From Methanobrevibacter sp. (GTDB taxonomy: Archaea > Methanobacteriota > Methanobacteria > Methanobacteriales > Methanobacteriaceae): DNA of 21,521 nucleotides. The notes under the pieces were generated by a model that saw only the letters and a list, made by a program, of their open reading frames with translations, made no database searches and was not told the DNA's origin. The stretch lies in NCBI GenBank assembly GCA_016838945.1, contig JADLKP010000013.1, positions 1-21,521 on the forward strand, given 5' to 3'. Below, piece after piece: positions 7,095-15,644 of this stretch. Position 1 is the stretch's first letter. Every line of letters begins with the position of its first letter. The position numbers and the translations under genes are program-made.

Positions 7095-8158
7095 TTGTAT
7101 TGTTTTAGAAGTATTTTTTTTGAATAATGCGGAATTAAAGTTATTTTTTTAATCAAAAAGCCCAATACGTGCAAAATTCCTTTGTTTTTTAATTTATAAA
7201 TTATCCTGTCTTTTTGAAACTGCCGTAATGATGATTGGTAATAACCGGAATACTTTTTATCGTAATCGAAAGATTTCAATCTCAATGAAACCAGGTTTAT
7301 TTTGCTGATAATCCTATCATTTAGTGTTTTGTCGGCTAAAACCACTTTAAAATTTTTAGTAATTGTTGTAGGAATATATTCCCAACTAATGGAGTCTTTT
7401 ATTTTTATCTTTAAAACAGCACTCTCTCGTCTCAAAAAGCTATCCGCATCAAAAATAAAATCTCCCAAACTGTAAAAAATGTAACCGGCTTTATATTTTT
7501 CATGGCCACCTAAAACATGGGGGTGAGAAGTTATTACAAAGTCGGCTCCATGATCAATAAAACTCTGGCATAAACGTCTAAAACTCGGTTCAGGATATGG
7601 AATCATTTCATTCCCTCCATGAACTAAAATTATGGTGTAGTCAGATTTTTCATTCTGTTCCCTTATTGCTTCCAACAACTTACTACTTGTTGCATCAATT
7701 ACATTGGGGTAGGCATTATCTTTTTCGTTTTTTATACAATCGGGTACAGCACAGGTGAAAAATGAAATATTTTTATCTTTTACCCTTTTAATTAAGGGAG
7801 TTACAGGTAAGCTTTGGTCCTCTATTAAGCCCAAGAATTCAAAAGAATTTGCTTTCAAAAATTTTGTGGTTTCAATTGCACCATCTGTGCCACAATCTTT
7901 AATATGATTGTTTGCCAATGAAAAAATATCAAATACTTCTACTTGTTTTAAAGCCTCAGGATTAGCTTTGAATGCACCATTCTTATAAGGGTAGGAATGT
8001 ATAGCTACCGGACTTTCAAGATTGCCAATACACAAGTCGGCACCTGCAAAAGAATCTTTAACCGGCTCAGATAATATGCTATGGGAAGTATTTTGTGAAA
8101 GGTATTCATCAACACCCCTGGCCAACATAATATCACCAACGAATGCTATCTCAATCAT
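7091..8158 (-). CDS. CapA-family protein (PGA_cap metallophosphoesterase-like)
   Basis: CapA/PgsA-like protein of the calcineurin-type metallophosphoesterase superfamily, named from poly-gamma-glutamate capsule systems but common in glycan loci. The 355 residues keep the metal-site motifs in order: FVGDIML (6-12), GNLESPV (45-51), LANNH (81-85), VHGGNE (179-184), SHPHVLGG (211-218) and YSLGDFIFD (229-237). No signal peptide or transmembrane anchor is evident at the N-terminus, unlike Gram-positive CapA, so it probably acts in the cytoplasm. The C-terminus is basic and hydrophobic in patches (LHVLGFLIKKITLIPH), which might give membrane contact. ATGA overlaps on both sides join it to the GT4 and the CapK-like enzyme. 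No CapB ligase or CapC is present, so poly-glutamate synthesis is unlikely. Confidence 0.85.
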   Translation of the reverse strand: MIEIAFVGDIMLARGVDEYLSQNTSHSILSEPVKDSFAGADLCIGNLESPVAIHSYPYKNGAFKANPEALKQVEVFDIFSLANNHIKDCGTDGAIETTKFLKANSFEFLGLIEDQSLPVTPLIKRVKDKNISFFTCAVPDCIKNEKDNAYPNVIDATSSKLLEAIREQNEKSDYTIILVHGGNEMIPYPEPSFRRLCQSFIDHGADFVITSHPHVLGGHEKYKAGYIFYSLGDFIFDADSFLRRESAVLKIKIKDSISWEYIPTTITKNFKVVLADKTLNDRIISKINLVSLRLKSFDYDKKYSGYYQSSLRQFQKDRIIYKLKNKGILHVLGFLIKKITLIPHYSKKILLKQYK

Positions 8159-9345
8159 GATATTTTAATAGGTGGGAATTGATTCTCTATGTAAGGTTTA
8201 TTTTGAATTCGAGTTAAATAAAAATCAACATATTTATTTTGCTGATTTTCAGAATTCCAGTCTTCTTTTGTCTTCTGCAGACCATTACTACCTAGTATTG
8301 ATGCAAAATCAGGTTTCTCAATCAAAAGCCTGATTTTTTCCGCCAAATCCGTTACATTATCTGGTTCATAAAAAAGTCCGTTAAATCCTTCCTGAATAAA
8401 GTATTGCTGGGGTTGCAACCGTGATGAAATAATTGGCAAACCAGCTGCCATATATTCAAATTGTTTTGTTGCCATGTTGTTTCTGAATTTCGGCAGGTCA
8501 AGCAATGGAATAATTGCGATTTTACAATCCATCAATTCTTTTGGAACCTCGGAATAAGGCACTTTTCCGGTGATGTGTATTTGTTCGTGTAGGTATTCTT
8601 CATTTATTAGTTTTTCAATCTTTTCCCATAAAGATTGATCGACCCTGGGATTGCCTATAAGCTTTAACTTTAATGAAAAACCTTGTTTTTTTAGTGCGAC
8701 CATTGCTTCAATCACATTCAAAACACCGGTACGGATGCTCATCGATCCTAATACAACCAAATCATATATTTTTTGAGCGTTAATACTCTTTATCCTCTCG
8801 TTTTCAAATTGTTGATTGATTGCCATATTGTAAAACAAAACCTTCTTTTTATCATGCATATACCTGTGCATTTTAAAAATTGCAGGATCTGATACAATAA
8901 AACCGGTGAAACTTTTAGATGCCAGAAACTCCAGCACTTTAACTCCTGTTGCCAACATTAGCCTAATCCATTTTGGAAACCAAACTTTACTGAAAAGCAT
9001 TGCATTATAATGGTCCTCACGGCAGTCGTAAAAAACTTTTTTTTGGGTGAAGAACGCCAAAAAAATACCCAATGGGAGTAATTCAAGATTACAAATTTGC
9101 ACCAGATTGCAGTCTGATTTCAGAACTTTACCTAAAAGATTAAAACCTCCTGAAATCCTTGCCCTTTTAGCCGTTTTTTCAGATACTATAATTGTATTAA
9201 TTTGAGGATTATCGATTTTTTCTGAAGTACAAACCAAATAGCTCACTGAAAAATAAGCATTCACCAGGGCAGGCATTTGTTTAAAGTAATAGCGGTGATC
9301 CCACCAGTTACCAGTAGTATGTAGGAAAAGTATGTTTTTTTTCAT
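8155..9345 (-). CDS. GT4-like glycosyltransferase
   Basis: GT-B glycosyltransferase of 396 residues. The C-terminal Glycos_transf_1 half is clear: DLVVLGSMSIRTGVLNVIEA (195-214) opens the nucleotide-binding domain, KLIGNP sits near 228-233, and the donor-ribose region reads KQFEYMAAGLPIISS (294-308), the GT4 EX7E region with the second acidic residue replaced. The N-terminal acceptor domain is less typical (HTTGNWWDHRYY at 9-20, FYDCREDHYNAM at 105-116). It overlaps the deacetylase upstream and the CapA-like gene downstream by 4 bp each. That tight chaining suggests the sugar it adds is the one handled by those enzymes. Donor and acceptor cannot be read from sequence. Confidence 0.85.
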   Translation of the reverse strand: MKKNILFLHTTGNWWDHRYYFKQMPALVNAYFSVSYLVCTSEKIDNPQINTIIVSEKTAKRARISGGFNLLGKVLKSDCNLVQICNLELLPLGIFLAFFTQKKVFYDCREDHYNAMLFSKVWFPKWIRLMLATGVKVLEFLASKSFTGFIVSDPAIFKMHRYMHDKKKVLFYNMAINQQFENERIKSINAQKIYDLVVLGSMSIRTGVLNVIEAMVALKKQGFSLKLKLIGNPRVDQSLWEKIEKLINEEYLHEQIHITGKVPYSEVPKELMDCKIAIIPLLDLPKFRNNMATKQFEYMAAGLPIISSRLQPQQYFIQEGFNGLFYEPDNVTDLAEKIRLLIEKPDFASILGSNGLQKTKEDWNSENQQNKYVDFYLTRIQNKPYIENQFPPIKIS

Positions 9346-10208
9346 CGTAAATCTTTAAATGAAATGAGTTTTATTTGATTTTCTGACAAATAATCTTTTA
9401 CTTTTTTGGAAGTTGCCACATTAAAATCACGAATTCTTAAGGAAGCTGTATTTACTGTATCATACGGATTTGAATTCATATACCCTGGGTGAAAACTTAT
9501 TTCTGTAACCCCTGGTTTTAACATCGTCAAAGCCTGTATAAACTGTTCAACTTCATCATGTTGTAGAGGTAGAACTCTGGTTGGTAAAATCTTAGTATCA
9601 GGTGTTTTAAAACCATCACTTCTAAGTTTACTTTTATTCCATTTGTGCACTATAGCTTTAGGTGAATTTAAAACTTCTCTCTTAAATTTCGTCAAAATAC
9701 TTCCATTATACTTATTTGCATAACGAAAGTCAATGTTTGTTATTCGGGCTTTCTCTATATTGAATTCATTTGCAACATCCACTGAAGCTTTAAATGCCAT
9801 AGGAACTCCTGTAATATGATGATGACTGTCGAAATGTGTGGGAACAATCCCACTGTCAAACATTTTCTCCAATTGAGCTTTTAATTCAATGTAGGCCTGT
9901 TTGTATATTTCTTTTCCAGCCAACAAATTCTTGCGTTGGATTGCATTTATTTTGAATAAACCATTTTCATCCAATAAATCAGGAATTAAGTTTGGTGAGC
10001 TTACCGGCTTCCCCTCAGTGAGATTGAAATGTATTCCCACACCCAGTGTTGTATTCTCCTTGGCTTTTTTAACTGCATAGTCAAATCCAGGCATATTAAC
10101 CATTAAGGTTGTGCTGGTCATAATACCATTCAGATGCGTTTCTAAAATGGCATCCGTAATGGATTCATTCATGCCAAAATCATCGGAGTTGGTTATCAAA
10201 TATTTCAT
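9342..10208 (-). CDS. YdjC/ChbG-family carbohydrate deacetylase
   Basis: Metal-dependent deacetylase of N-acetylated sugars (YdjC-like, related to ChbG and HpnK). The 288 residues show the family motifs in order: TNSDDFG at 6-12 with the catalytic/metal Asp pair 9-10, GVGIHFNLTEG at 56-66 with His60, THFDSHHH at 124-131, and ISFHPGY near the C-terminus. All the expected metal ligands are present. Usual family length is 250-300. It would remove acetate from a GlcNAc-type residue, at the level of nucleotide sugar, lipid-linked unit or polymer; having no signal peptide, it should act in the cytoplasm. Its start overlaps the preceding gene by 29 bp and its TGA overlaps the next ATG. A neighbouring acid-activating enzyme suggests the freed amine is re-acylated (inference). 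Confidence 0.9.
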   Translation of the reverse strand: MKYLITNSDDFGMNESITDAILETHLNGIMTSTTLMVNMPGFDYAVKKAKENTTLGVGIHFNLTEGKPVSSPNLIPDLLDENGLFKINAIQRKNLLAGKEIYKQAYIELKAQLEKMFDSGIVPTHFDSHHHITGVPMAFKASVDVANEFNIEKARITNIDFRYANKYNGSILTKFKREVLNSPKAIVHKWNKSKLRSDGFKTPDTKILPTRVLPLQHDEVEQFIQALTMLKPGVTEISFHPGYMNSNPYDTVNTASLRIRDFNVATSKKVKDYLSENQIKLISFKDLR

Positions 10209-11448
10209 GAATATATTTTTCTATTAATTGCAAACTTTTTCCTTCATGACTTGTACCAATAGTGTCACAATATCGTTTTGCATTGGCACGCCAATTCTTT
10301 TCTATGTCGAGATGTTCTAATTTTTCTTTTAGTTTTTTCGGACTTTCGTAATGAGTTACGAGTTTATTTTTAACGAAACCATAATGGTCGAATGATTCAT
10401 CAGCTAACCGATAAGAAAAGGTTGGCTTATTAAAAATAATGCTTTCAAGAAGTATGTTGCAGTTATAAGATATAATAATATCCGCATTGTTGAAAAACTG
10501 TGTTGCGGTTTCTTCTTTGGATTCCGAAAATTCGATTTTTAATTTTTCTGCAAGTTTTTTCCAAACATGATATTCCGGGTCTCCCGGGTGTGGTCTGAGA
10601 ATATATGTGCATTGGTTATTTTGCCGAAGTTCGGTAATTAATTCTTCAACCCGGGGAAAAGAATCAAATTGATTGGTGCAGATACCTATTGAATCATACG
10701 CTTGGTTTTTTTTATGAAAAGCATTCATCATGCCATCAAATTTAAGTATGCCAACCAATTTAACGATTGTATTAGTATCTCCATTTTTAAAATATTTGTC
10801 TTCCGCATCTTTTCCTTCCAAAAACGCATAATCAGTAAGTAGTTTTGGGAAAGCTTCTGTAACCGATGCATGTTGAATGTAAATTGTTGGTATCCTTTTC
10901 TTCTTTGCCGATTTCACAAAATCTCTGGCAGCAAAATGGTGGTCGTTCACTATTATAACAAATTGTGGTTTATTGTAACTCAGCCAAAAATTATTCAATA
11001 AACGATATCCATTTGTTAAACAGTACTCATTGAATGCGTATTTTACTGACTTATGAAAATATGTGTCTTTGTCTGTTAAATAATAATAAACAACTACAGG
11101 AATATAAAAAACACTTAAAATATATGCAATGAACAACGGATACTGCTTTGTTTTTGAATTTGCCCATTCAACACCAATGGCATTTAGTTTTATACCTGAG
11201 TTATGAAGCAAAGGTTCGACTGCCAGGTATTGATTTTTTGAATTAAGGATAATGTATCCTCTGTCTTTATCAATTTTAAGCAATAAACCAATTCCTTTTA
11301 AAGTAGAAATGCTTTTAATAAATTTTCCTAAATAACGCATTACACCCCACCAAAATGAATAGTTCCTTTTTTGATGGAAAGCCATTTTCATCGCATTTAT
11401 TTTCGGCGAACTATAATTGTAATTAGAGTCTTTTAAATCCTTTATCAC
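10180..11448 (-). CDS. Divergent GT-B transferase (KpsS / CDP-glycerol transferase-like)
   Basis: Likely glycosyl- or glycerophospho-type transferase of the capsule-biosynthesis GT-B group, 422 residues. Supporting motifs lie in the C-terminal half: IYIQHASVTEAFPKLLTDY (189-207), like the QH/QHG loop of TagF and polysialyltransferases; YILRPHPGD (282-290), the HP motif shared with KpsC/KpsS and CDP-glycerol transferases; and ISYNCNILLESIIFNKPTF (326-344), the donor-binding S/E helix. A hydrophobic stretch at 104-123 could anchor it to the membrane. The start is uncertain. GTG at 11448 is the first possible start, 4 bp past the flippase stop, which favours coupling; ATG at 11391 (residue 20) would also give a complete protein. 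The C-terminus overlaps the deacetylase start by 29 bp. The exact family and substrate are not recognised. Confidence 0.65.
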   Translation of the reverse strand: MIKDLKDSNYNYSSPKINAMKMAFHQKRNYSFWWGVMRYLGKFIKSISTLKGIGLLLKIDKDRGYIILNSKNQYLAVEPLLHNSGIKLNAIGVEWANSKTKQYPLFIAYILSVFYIPVVVYYYLTDKDTYFHKSVKYAFNEYCLTNGYRLLNNFWLSYNKPQFVIIVNDHHFAARDFVKSAKKKRIPTIYIQHASVTEAFPKLLTDYAFLEGKDAEDKYFKNGDTNTIVKLVGILKFDGMMNAFHKKNQAYDSIGICTNQFDSFPRVEELITELRQNNQCTYILRPHPGDPEYHVWKKLAEKLKIEFSESKEETATQFFNNADIIISYNCNILLESIIFNKPTFSYRLADESFDHYGFVKNKLVTHYESPKKLKEKLEHLDIEKNWRANAKRYCDTIGTSHEGKSLQLIEKYIHEIFDNQLR

Positions 11449-11452
11449 TTCT

Positions 11453-12733
11453 TCAGAATAATATAGTATTTTTTAAATTAAACCAAGGTAATGGTACGTG
11501 TTTTTGACCCAAATAGAAGGATAGAATATAATAAATAAACTGACTTATTAAATATGCGTATGCAGCGCCAACAATGTTGAATTCCAGAACGAATAAATAA
11601 CAAAGAATTACATTTACAGCGCCACTTATAAAAGTTATAAGTGCAATATATTGCGTTTTTTTTGTGAAAAAAACATAGTTAATATGCATTTTGTACATTC
11701 CGTTAAAGGCATTTGCAAAAACAACAGGCGCAATAATATTGCGTGCCTCAAGGTATTCATTGCCAAAAATGAGGCCTATTGTATAGTATCCAAAAACACT
11801 GATTAACCCTGCTAAAAGCAAAATTCCGGCATAGTACAAATAGGTATATTTAACCAGCTTTATTTTAACTTGTTCTGTGAGGTGATTTAATTTTTCGAAT
11901 AAAAACGGAACAAAAGCTTTGTTAAAAGAATCTTGCAAAATCAACATGATAATGCCAAAGGTTGCAGCAATGCCGTAACTGCCTGTTGCTGCTTTTCCCA
12001 ATAAAAAATTTATAACAAAACGTGAAGCCAGATTTCCCAACCATGCCCCAAGGTTATGTATGGATAAGGGCACGCCCACTTTGAGATTATCTTTAATAAA
12101 ATTAAAATCAAATTTAAAATTGAAGTATTTGTTACGTAAAAAAATAATTAAAGCGATAATGGAGAAAATAATTCCTCCCGCCAACTGTCCCAAAATGATG
12201 CCTTGCCAACTGTAGTTAAGCGATAAAATAAAATAAAGAGCCAGGATGTTAACCAGCAAAGTGTAAAAAACTCTGTAAATACCATATGGAACTGGCTTTT
12301 TTTGAACCTGCCATAAATTCAATTTTAACCCGGTAAAAAAACGGAAGGCAACAACCTGGAAAGCCAGATAAAGCCAGAAAACCGGAAATTCTAAAATGTT
12401 TGCAACAAAACCACCAAATATAAATAGTAAGATACTAAACACAAGATAACTGCCGGCGAAAATATAAAGACTGTTACTTAGGTAAATATTAAAATCATGC
12501 TTGTCGAGTTTATAATAGCTAAGCAGTACCGAGGAATCTGCATTTAAGGTCAGGATTAACATTAAAACTGGTAATATAGCCTGGTAAAGAACATAATAAC
12601 CAATTGCTTCCTGGGTTAATTGCCTTGTTAAAATTGGAAGTACCAAAAAAGGAATTAACTTATCTAAAACATTAACAATCGTATATAAAGAAGCATTATT
12701 AATCAGTTCCGATTTAACGAAAGGAATTTTCAT
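11453..12733 (-). CDS. Wzx-like polysaccharide flippase
   Basis: Integral membrane protein of the MOP/PST superfamily that turns the lipid-linked repeat unit to the periplasmic face. The 426 residues are almost entirely hydrophobic, with about 12 predicted spans. The N-terminus is typical: NNASLYTIVNVLDKLIPFLV (12-31) followed by LPILTRQLTQEAIGYYVLY, the PILTRxL / G.Y motif of Wzx and related flippases. Short basic cytoplasmic loops (KLNLWQVQKKPVPYG, RNKYFNFKFDF) separate helices. The ATG overlaps the polymerase stop by 4 bp, so polymerase and flippase are made together. As a Wzx/Wzy pair they mark the pathway as Wzx/Wzy-dependent rather than ABC- or synthase-dependent. About 33% GC. Confidence 0.92.
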   Translation of the reverse strand: MKIPFVKSELINNASLYTIVNVLDKLIPFLVLPILTRQLTQEAIGYYVLYQAILPVLMLILTLNADSSVLLSYYKLDKHDFNIYLSNSLYIFAGSYLVFSILLFIFGGFVANILEFPVFWLYLAFQVVAFRFFTGLKLNLWQVQKKPVPYGIYRVFYTLLVNILALYFILSLNYSWQGIILGQLAGGIIFSIIALIIFLRNKYFNFKFDFNFIKDNLKVGVPLSIHNLGAWLGNLASRFVINFLLGKAATGSYGIAATFGIIMLILQDSFNKAFVPFLFEKLNHLTEQVKIKLVKYTYLYYAGILLLAGLISVFGYYTIGLIFGNEYLEARNIIAPVVFANAFNGMYKMHINYVFFTKKTQYIALITFISGAVNVILCYLFVLEFNIVGAAYAYLISQFIYYILSFYLGQKHVPLPWFNLKNTILF

Positions 12734-14013
12734 TGATTGGGGGTTTTATTCACTTCAAAAGCTTTAACTAAAATGAATAGTATAAATACAGTGAACGGAT
12801 AAATAAAAATCAGCTGAATAATTTTCAGGGAATGTAGAAAAAAATAAAGCGTTGCCAATCCAACAAATTGTAATAGTTTATTGCTTTGGAAAATTGCTTT
12901 TGCCGAAGCTAAATATCCAAATGCATAAAACAGTATTATTAAAACTGAAAAAATAAACCCAATATTATCAACTTTGGCATAAGGATAAGGCACATTAAAT
13001 ACACCGTCACCCCAAATCGTTGCTGGCGTTAATATATAATTTATAAAATGAAGTGAATAATCCTTTGAACCTCCAGAATTATTAATCTTTAAAAGAAAGT
13101 TATTTAAACCTAAGACCTCAAATGATAACGTCAAGGAGACAATAACCACAATAGATACAATAAATAAGGTTGAAATAGCTCTCTTATTGATCAAAAAAAG
13201 TTTTAACAAATAAATTACACCGATGGTCAACAAAACCAATAAATTTGTTAATGAAGATGCAATAAGGAAAAAAACAAAGAAAATAGCCGAGAATAAAATT
13301 TTCTTTTTTACAGAAATGGTTTTCAAACCATACATCATGAATAGAGCCGGAGTCATTAAATAGGTAGCGATATGCGGCTCGTGGCTGATTCCGGAAAAAA
13401 TGGCTGTATCCATAAAAAAATTAGTTCCACGTGCCCCAGCAGAAATTATTGTTATGAATAATGGTGTGAAATAACGCGTATGGAGAGTTTCAGCATTGTT
13501 ATCCATGTAAGTAGATAAGCCTGATGGAGCAGGATTACTAAATAAATCAATAAAATTTAGTTTTGCCAGAAAAAAAACAATTACGCTGATTGATGCAATA
13601 AATATAGAGAAATAAATATATGGTTTTATAAGTGTAATTAAAGCTGTTTTGGCATTTCCTTTTTGTCTCTGTTTTAAATAAATCGTATTTAGTGTCAATG
13701 AAAAAGATAAAAAAGTGAATGCATTCAGCAGAGTTAAAATAATACTCCTACCTTCAAGTCCTTTAATCAGATATCTTGGAATTTCAAGTAAGTAAATAGA
13801 AATTAAAATAATAATAATAAGATTTATTGTGGAATTAATTTTTATTTTGTTAATAAAGAGTATCTTCGAATTCCAAATTAAATATGCAATGTTTATGAAA
13901 ACTATAAAAAGCTGATGGTAATACCAAGATAAATTTCCAAAAAGAACTGATGGAATAATGGTATGGAACATTGAGATGTTTATTAAAATAATAAACATCT
14001 CAAAATATGTCAT
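12730..14013 (-). CDS. Wzy-like O-antigen/capsule polymerase
   Basis: Predicted polymerase joining repeat units in the periplasm. The protein of 427 residues has about 11-12 transmembrane helices with a larger central loop of roughly 70 residues (about NFIDLFSNPAPSGLSTYM to ISAGARGTNFF). The segment FSGISHEPHIATYL after that loop resembles the G.f.EP motif of bacterial Wzy/EpsG-like polymerases. Sequence conservation is weak in this family, so identification rests on topology, the motif and the position next to the flippase. I start at ATG 14013; a TTG seven codons upstream (14034) is in frame but adds only a charged tail. The flippase ATG overlaps its TGA. Locally about 23-30% GC, among the most AT-rich in the window. 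O-antigen ligase is the alternative reading. Confidence 0.75.
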   Translation of the reverse strand: MTYFEMFIILINISMFHTIIPSVLFGNLSWYYHQLFIVFINIAYLIWNSKILFINKIKINSTINLIIIILISIYLLEIPRYLIKGLEGRSIILTLLNAFTFLSFSLTLNTIYLKQRQKGNAKTALITLIKPYIYFSIFIASISVIVFFLAKLNFIDLFSNPAPSGLSTYMDNNAETLHTRYFTPLFITIISAGARGTNFFMDTAIFSGISHEPHIATYLMTPALFMMYGLKTISVKKKILFSAIFFVFFLIASSLTNLLVLLTIGVIYLLKLFLINKRAISTLFIVSIVVIVSLTLSFEVLGLNNFLLKINNSGGSKDYSLHFINYILTPATIWGDGVFNVPYPYAKVDNIGFIFSVLIILFYAFGYLASAKAIFQSNKLLQFVGLATLYFFLHSLKIIQLIFIYPFTVFILFILVKAFEVNKTPNQ

Positions 14014-14049
14014 TTTATTTTGCTTGGTTTTCAAAATTAAATAAAAATA

Positions 14050-14577
14050 TTAATGAAGATTTATTTTTGAAATAATGTAACTATCCCAATATTTTCCATC
14101 TTCAAAACTATTATCCCTTAATTTTCCATCTACCTGAAAATTAAATTCATTTTGGAAAAAATCAAGTTTAAGCTTATCGAACTCATACAATTCCATCCAA
14201 ATTTTATGCAGGTTTAAATTGCTAAATCCATAATTGATTAACAGGTTGGCTGCATCTTTAGCATAACCCTCACTATCAATATAACTGTTGTTATCGCCAA
14301 TATAAAAGGAAAAGTCTGCCGAGCGGATTATCCAGTTAATATACAATAAACCACAGGCTCCAATGGGTTTGTTATCGCTTAAGCGGACTATCACAAACAT
14401 AAAATCGTTGGGGTTATTTACACAGGAGCGCTCGAACCATTTTTCCTGATTTGTCAGATTCAACTCCCTGACTTCACGAAAGTTTCGTCTGAACTCGGGA
14501 ATATTTCGCCAATCCCTTAACAATGCGAGGTCCTCTTTTTCTACGGCTCTGAGGCCAACCAAATCTCCTTTAATCAT
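14050..14577 (-). CDS. GNAT N-acetyltransferase, PseH/RimJ-like
   Basis: Acetyl-CoA-dependent N-acetyltransferase of 175 residues. The start is RimJ/RimL-like (LVGLRAVEKEDLALLRDWRN, residues 6-25). The acetyl-CoA loop region is around SYIDSEGYAKDAANLLINYG, and LNLHKIWMELYEFDKLKLDF forms the conserved beta5 and following helix. In pseudaminic and legionaminic acid pathways a GNAT enzyme (PseH, LegH) acetylates the 4-amino group before ring opening; the position right after the NeuB-like gene fits such a role. The start codon shares its A with the synthase stop (TAATG), so translation is coupled. It could instead acylate the product made by the class III aminotransferase, with an acyl group other than acetyl. 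Confidence 0.8.
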   Translation of the reverse strand: MIKGDLVGLRAVEKEDLALLRDWRNIPEFRRNFREVRELNLTNQEKWFERSCVNNPNDFMFVIVRLSDNKPIGACGLLYINWIIRSADFSFYIGDNNSYIDSEGYAKDAANLLINYGFSNLNLHKIWMELYEFDKLKLDFFQNEFNFQVDGKLRDNSFEDGKYWDSYIISKINLH

Positions 14578-15644
14578 TATTCAATATCTTCCGGTTTAAC
14601 CAAATCGTCTGCTTCAACATTATGGTTTAAATTTTTACCAATAAAGTTATTCTTCATATAAGGTGGAACTCCATTTTCGGGTATTGGCCTTACCGCAATT
14701 AAATCAGTTTCTTTAATAATTTGTCCTTTTGGTAAAGCCTTTACATATCTTAATGCCCTCCTTTGAACGATTGCAGTTTCAAGTTCATTGTTTTCAATAC
14801 GTTTAACACCATCACCCAAAGCAGCATATAATTCATTGGATGCTTTTACCATCTCTTTCCAGGTTTGTGGATTCATTGCAAATTTGTGGTCGGGTCCAAC
14901 CCTGTTGTTGTCATCGGTAAAATGTTTTTCAAAAACTCTTGCTCCGAAGGCAATTGCACCCAATACAGTTGCATGTCCATGTGTATGGTCTGAAAGCCCT
15001 AAAATTACATCTGGAAATAATGCATGATATTTTTTCAAGACATTCAAATTGATGTATTTGAAATTTTCTGCTGATGCCGTATAGTTTGTATTGCATTGCA
15101 TAAGAACAATATCTTTAGTGTTTTTTTGCAACACTTCCATAGCTCTTTTCACATCCTGCATATCTGAGGCCCCTGTTGCAAGCAAAACGGGTTTACTTTT
15201 TTTTGCAATGTATTCAATAATCTCAAGCCAGGTAATATCGCCTGAACCTATTTTATACACATTTAAAAATGGATCTACATGGTCAACAGATTCGAAATCG
15301 TATGGAGATGTAAAATATTCAATTCCTACATCATCACACTTTTCTTTCAGTTTTTGCGTCCAATCATACGATATACTTGCGTCTTCATAAATTTCATAAA
15401 CGCTTTTTTTCCAGTTTGCCTGATGAGAAAACTTTCCGCCAAGTGTATCGAACCCTTTTCTGCTTACGATTGTTCCAGCCTTAAAATTTTGAAATTTAGC
15501 AGCATCGGCGCCTGCCTCTTTTGCCAGTTCAATTAATTTAAATGCCCTGGAGATATCGCCATCATGGTTTGCAGCTATGTCGGCAATAAAGTATAATGGA
15601 TACCCCTCACCAATAGTTTTGCTCCCAATTTTAATTTCTTTCAT
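14577..15644 (-). CDS. NeuB/PseI-family PEP-condensing ulosonate synthase
   Basis: Enzyme that condenses phosphoenolpyruvate with a free amino sugar to form a 2-keto-3-deoxy (nonulosonic-type) acid. The 355 residues comprise a TIM barrel (about 1-280) and a C-terminal SAF/antifreeze-like domain (about 295-352). Barrel motifs: ADIAANHDGD (21-30), GADAAKFQNFK (45-55), YFTSPYD (110-116), YKIGSGD (130-136), LLATGAS (154-160), GLSDHTHGH (216-224) and EKHFTDDN (239-246), whose Glu/His are expected metal or substrate ligands. SAF-domain region: RALRYVKALPKGQII and RPIPENGVPP. NeuB, PseI and LegI cannot be told apart by eye. It is coupled by ATGA to the preceding RmlD-like reductase and by TAATG to the GNAT gene. 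Confidence 0.92.
   Translation of the reverse strand: MKEIKIGSKTIGEGYPLYFIADIAANHDGDISRAFKLIELAKEAGADAAKFQNFKAGTIVSRKGFDTLGGKFSHQANWKKSVYEIYEDASISYDWTQKLKEKCDDVGIEYFTSPYDFESVDHVDPFLNVYKIGSGDITWLEIIEYIAKKSKPVLLATGASDMQDVKRAMEVLQKNTKDIVLMQCNTNYTASAENFKYINLNVLKKYHALFPDVILGLSDHTHGHATVLGAIAFGARVFEKHFTDDNNRVGPDHKFAMNPQTWKEMVKASNELYAALGDGVKRIENNELETAIVQRRALRYVKALPKGQIIKETDLIAVRPIPENGVPPYMKNNFIGKNLNHNVEADDLVKPEDIE

Noticed and set aside
7091..8158. Poly-gamma-glutamate capsule system
   Set aside because: Only a CapA-like protein is present; CapB ligase and CapC are missing, and CapK is an unrelated acid-activating enzyme.
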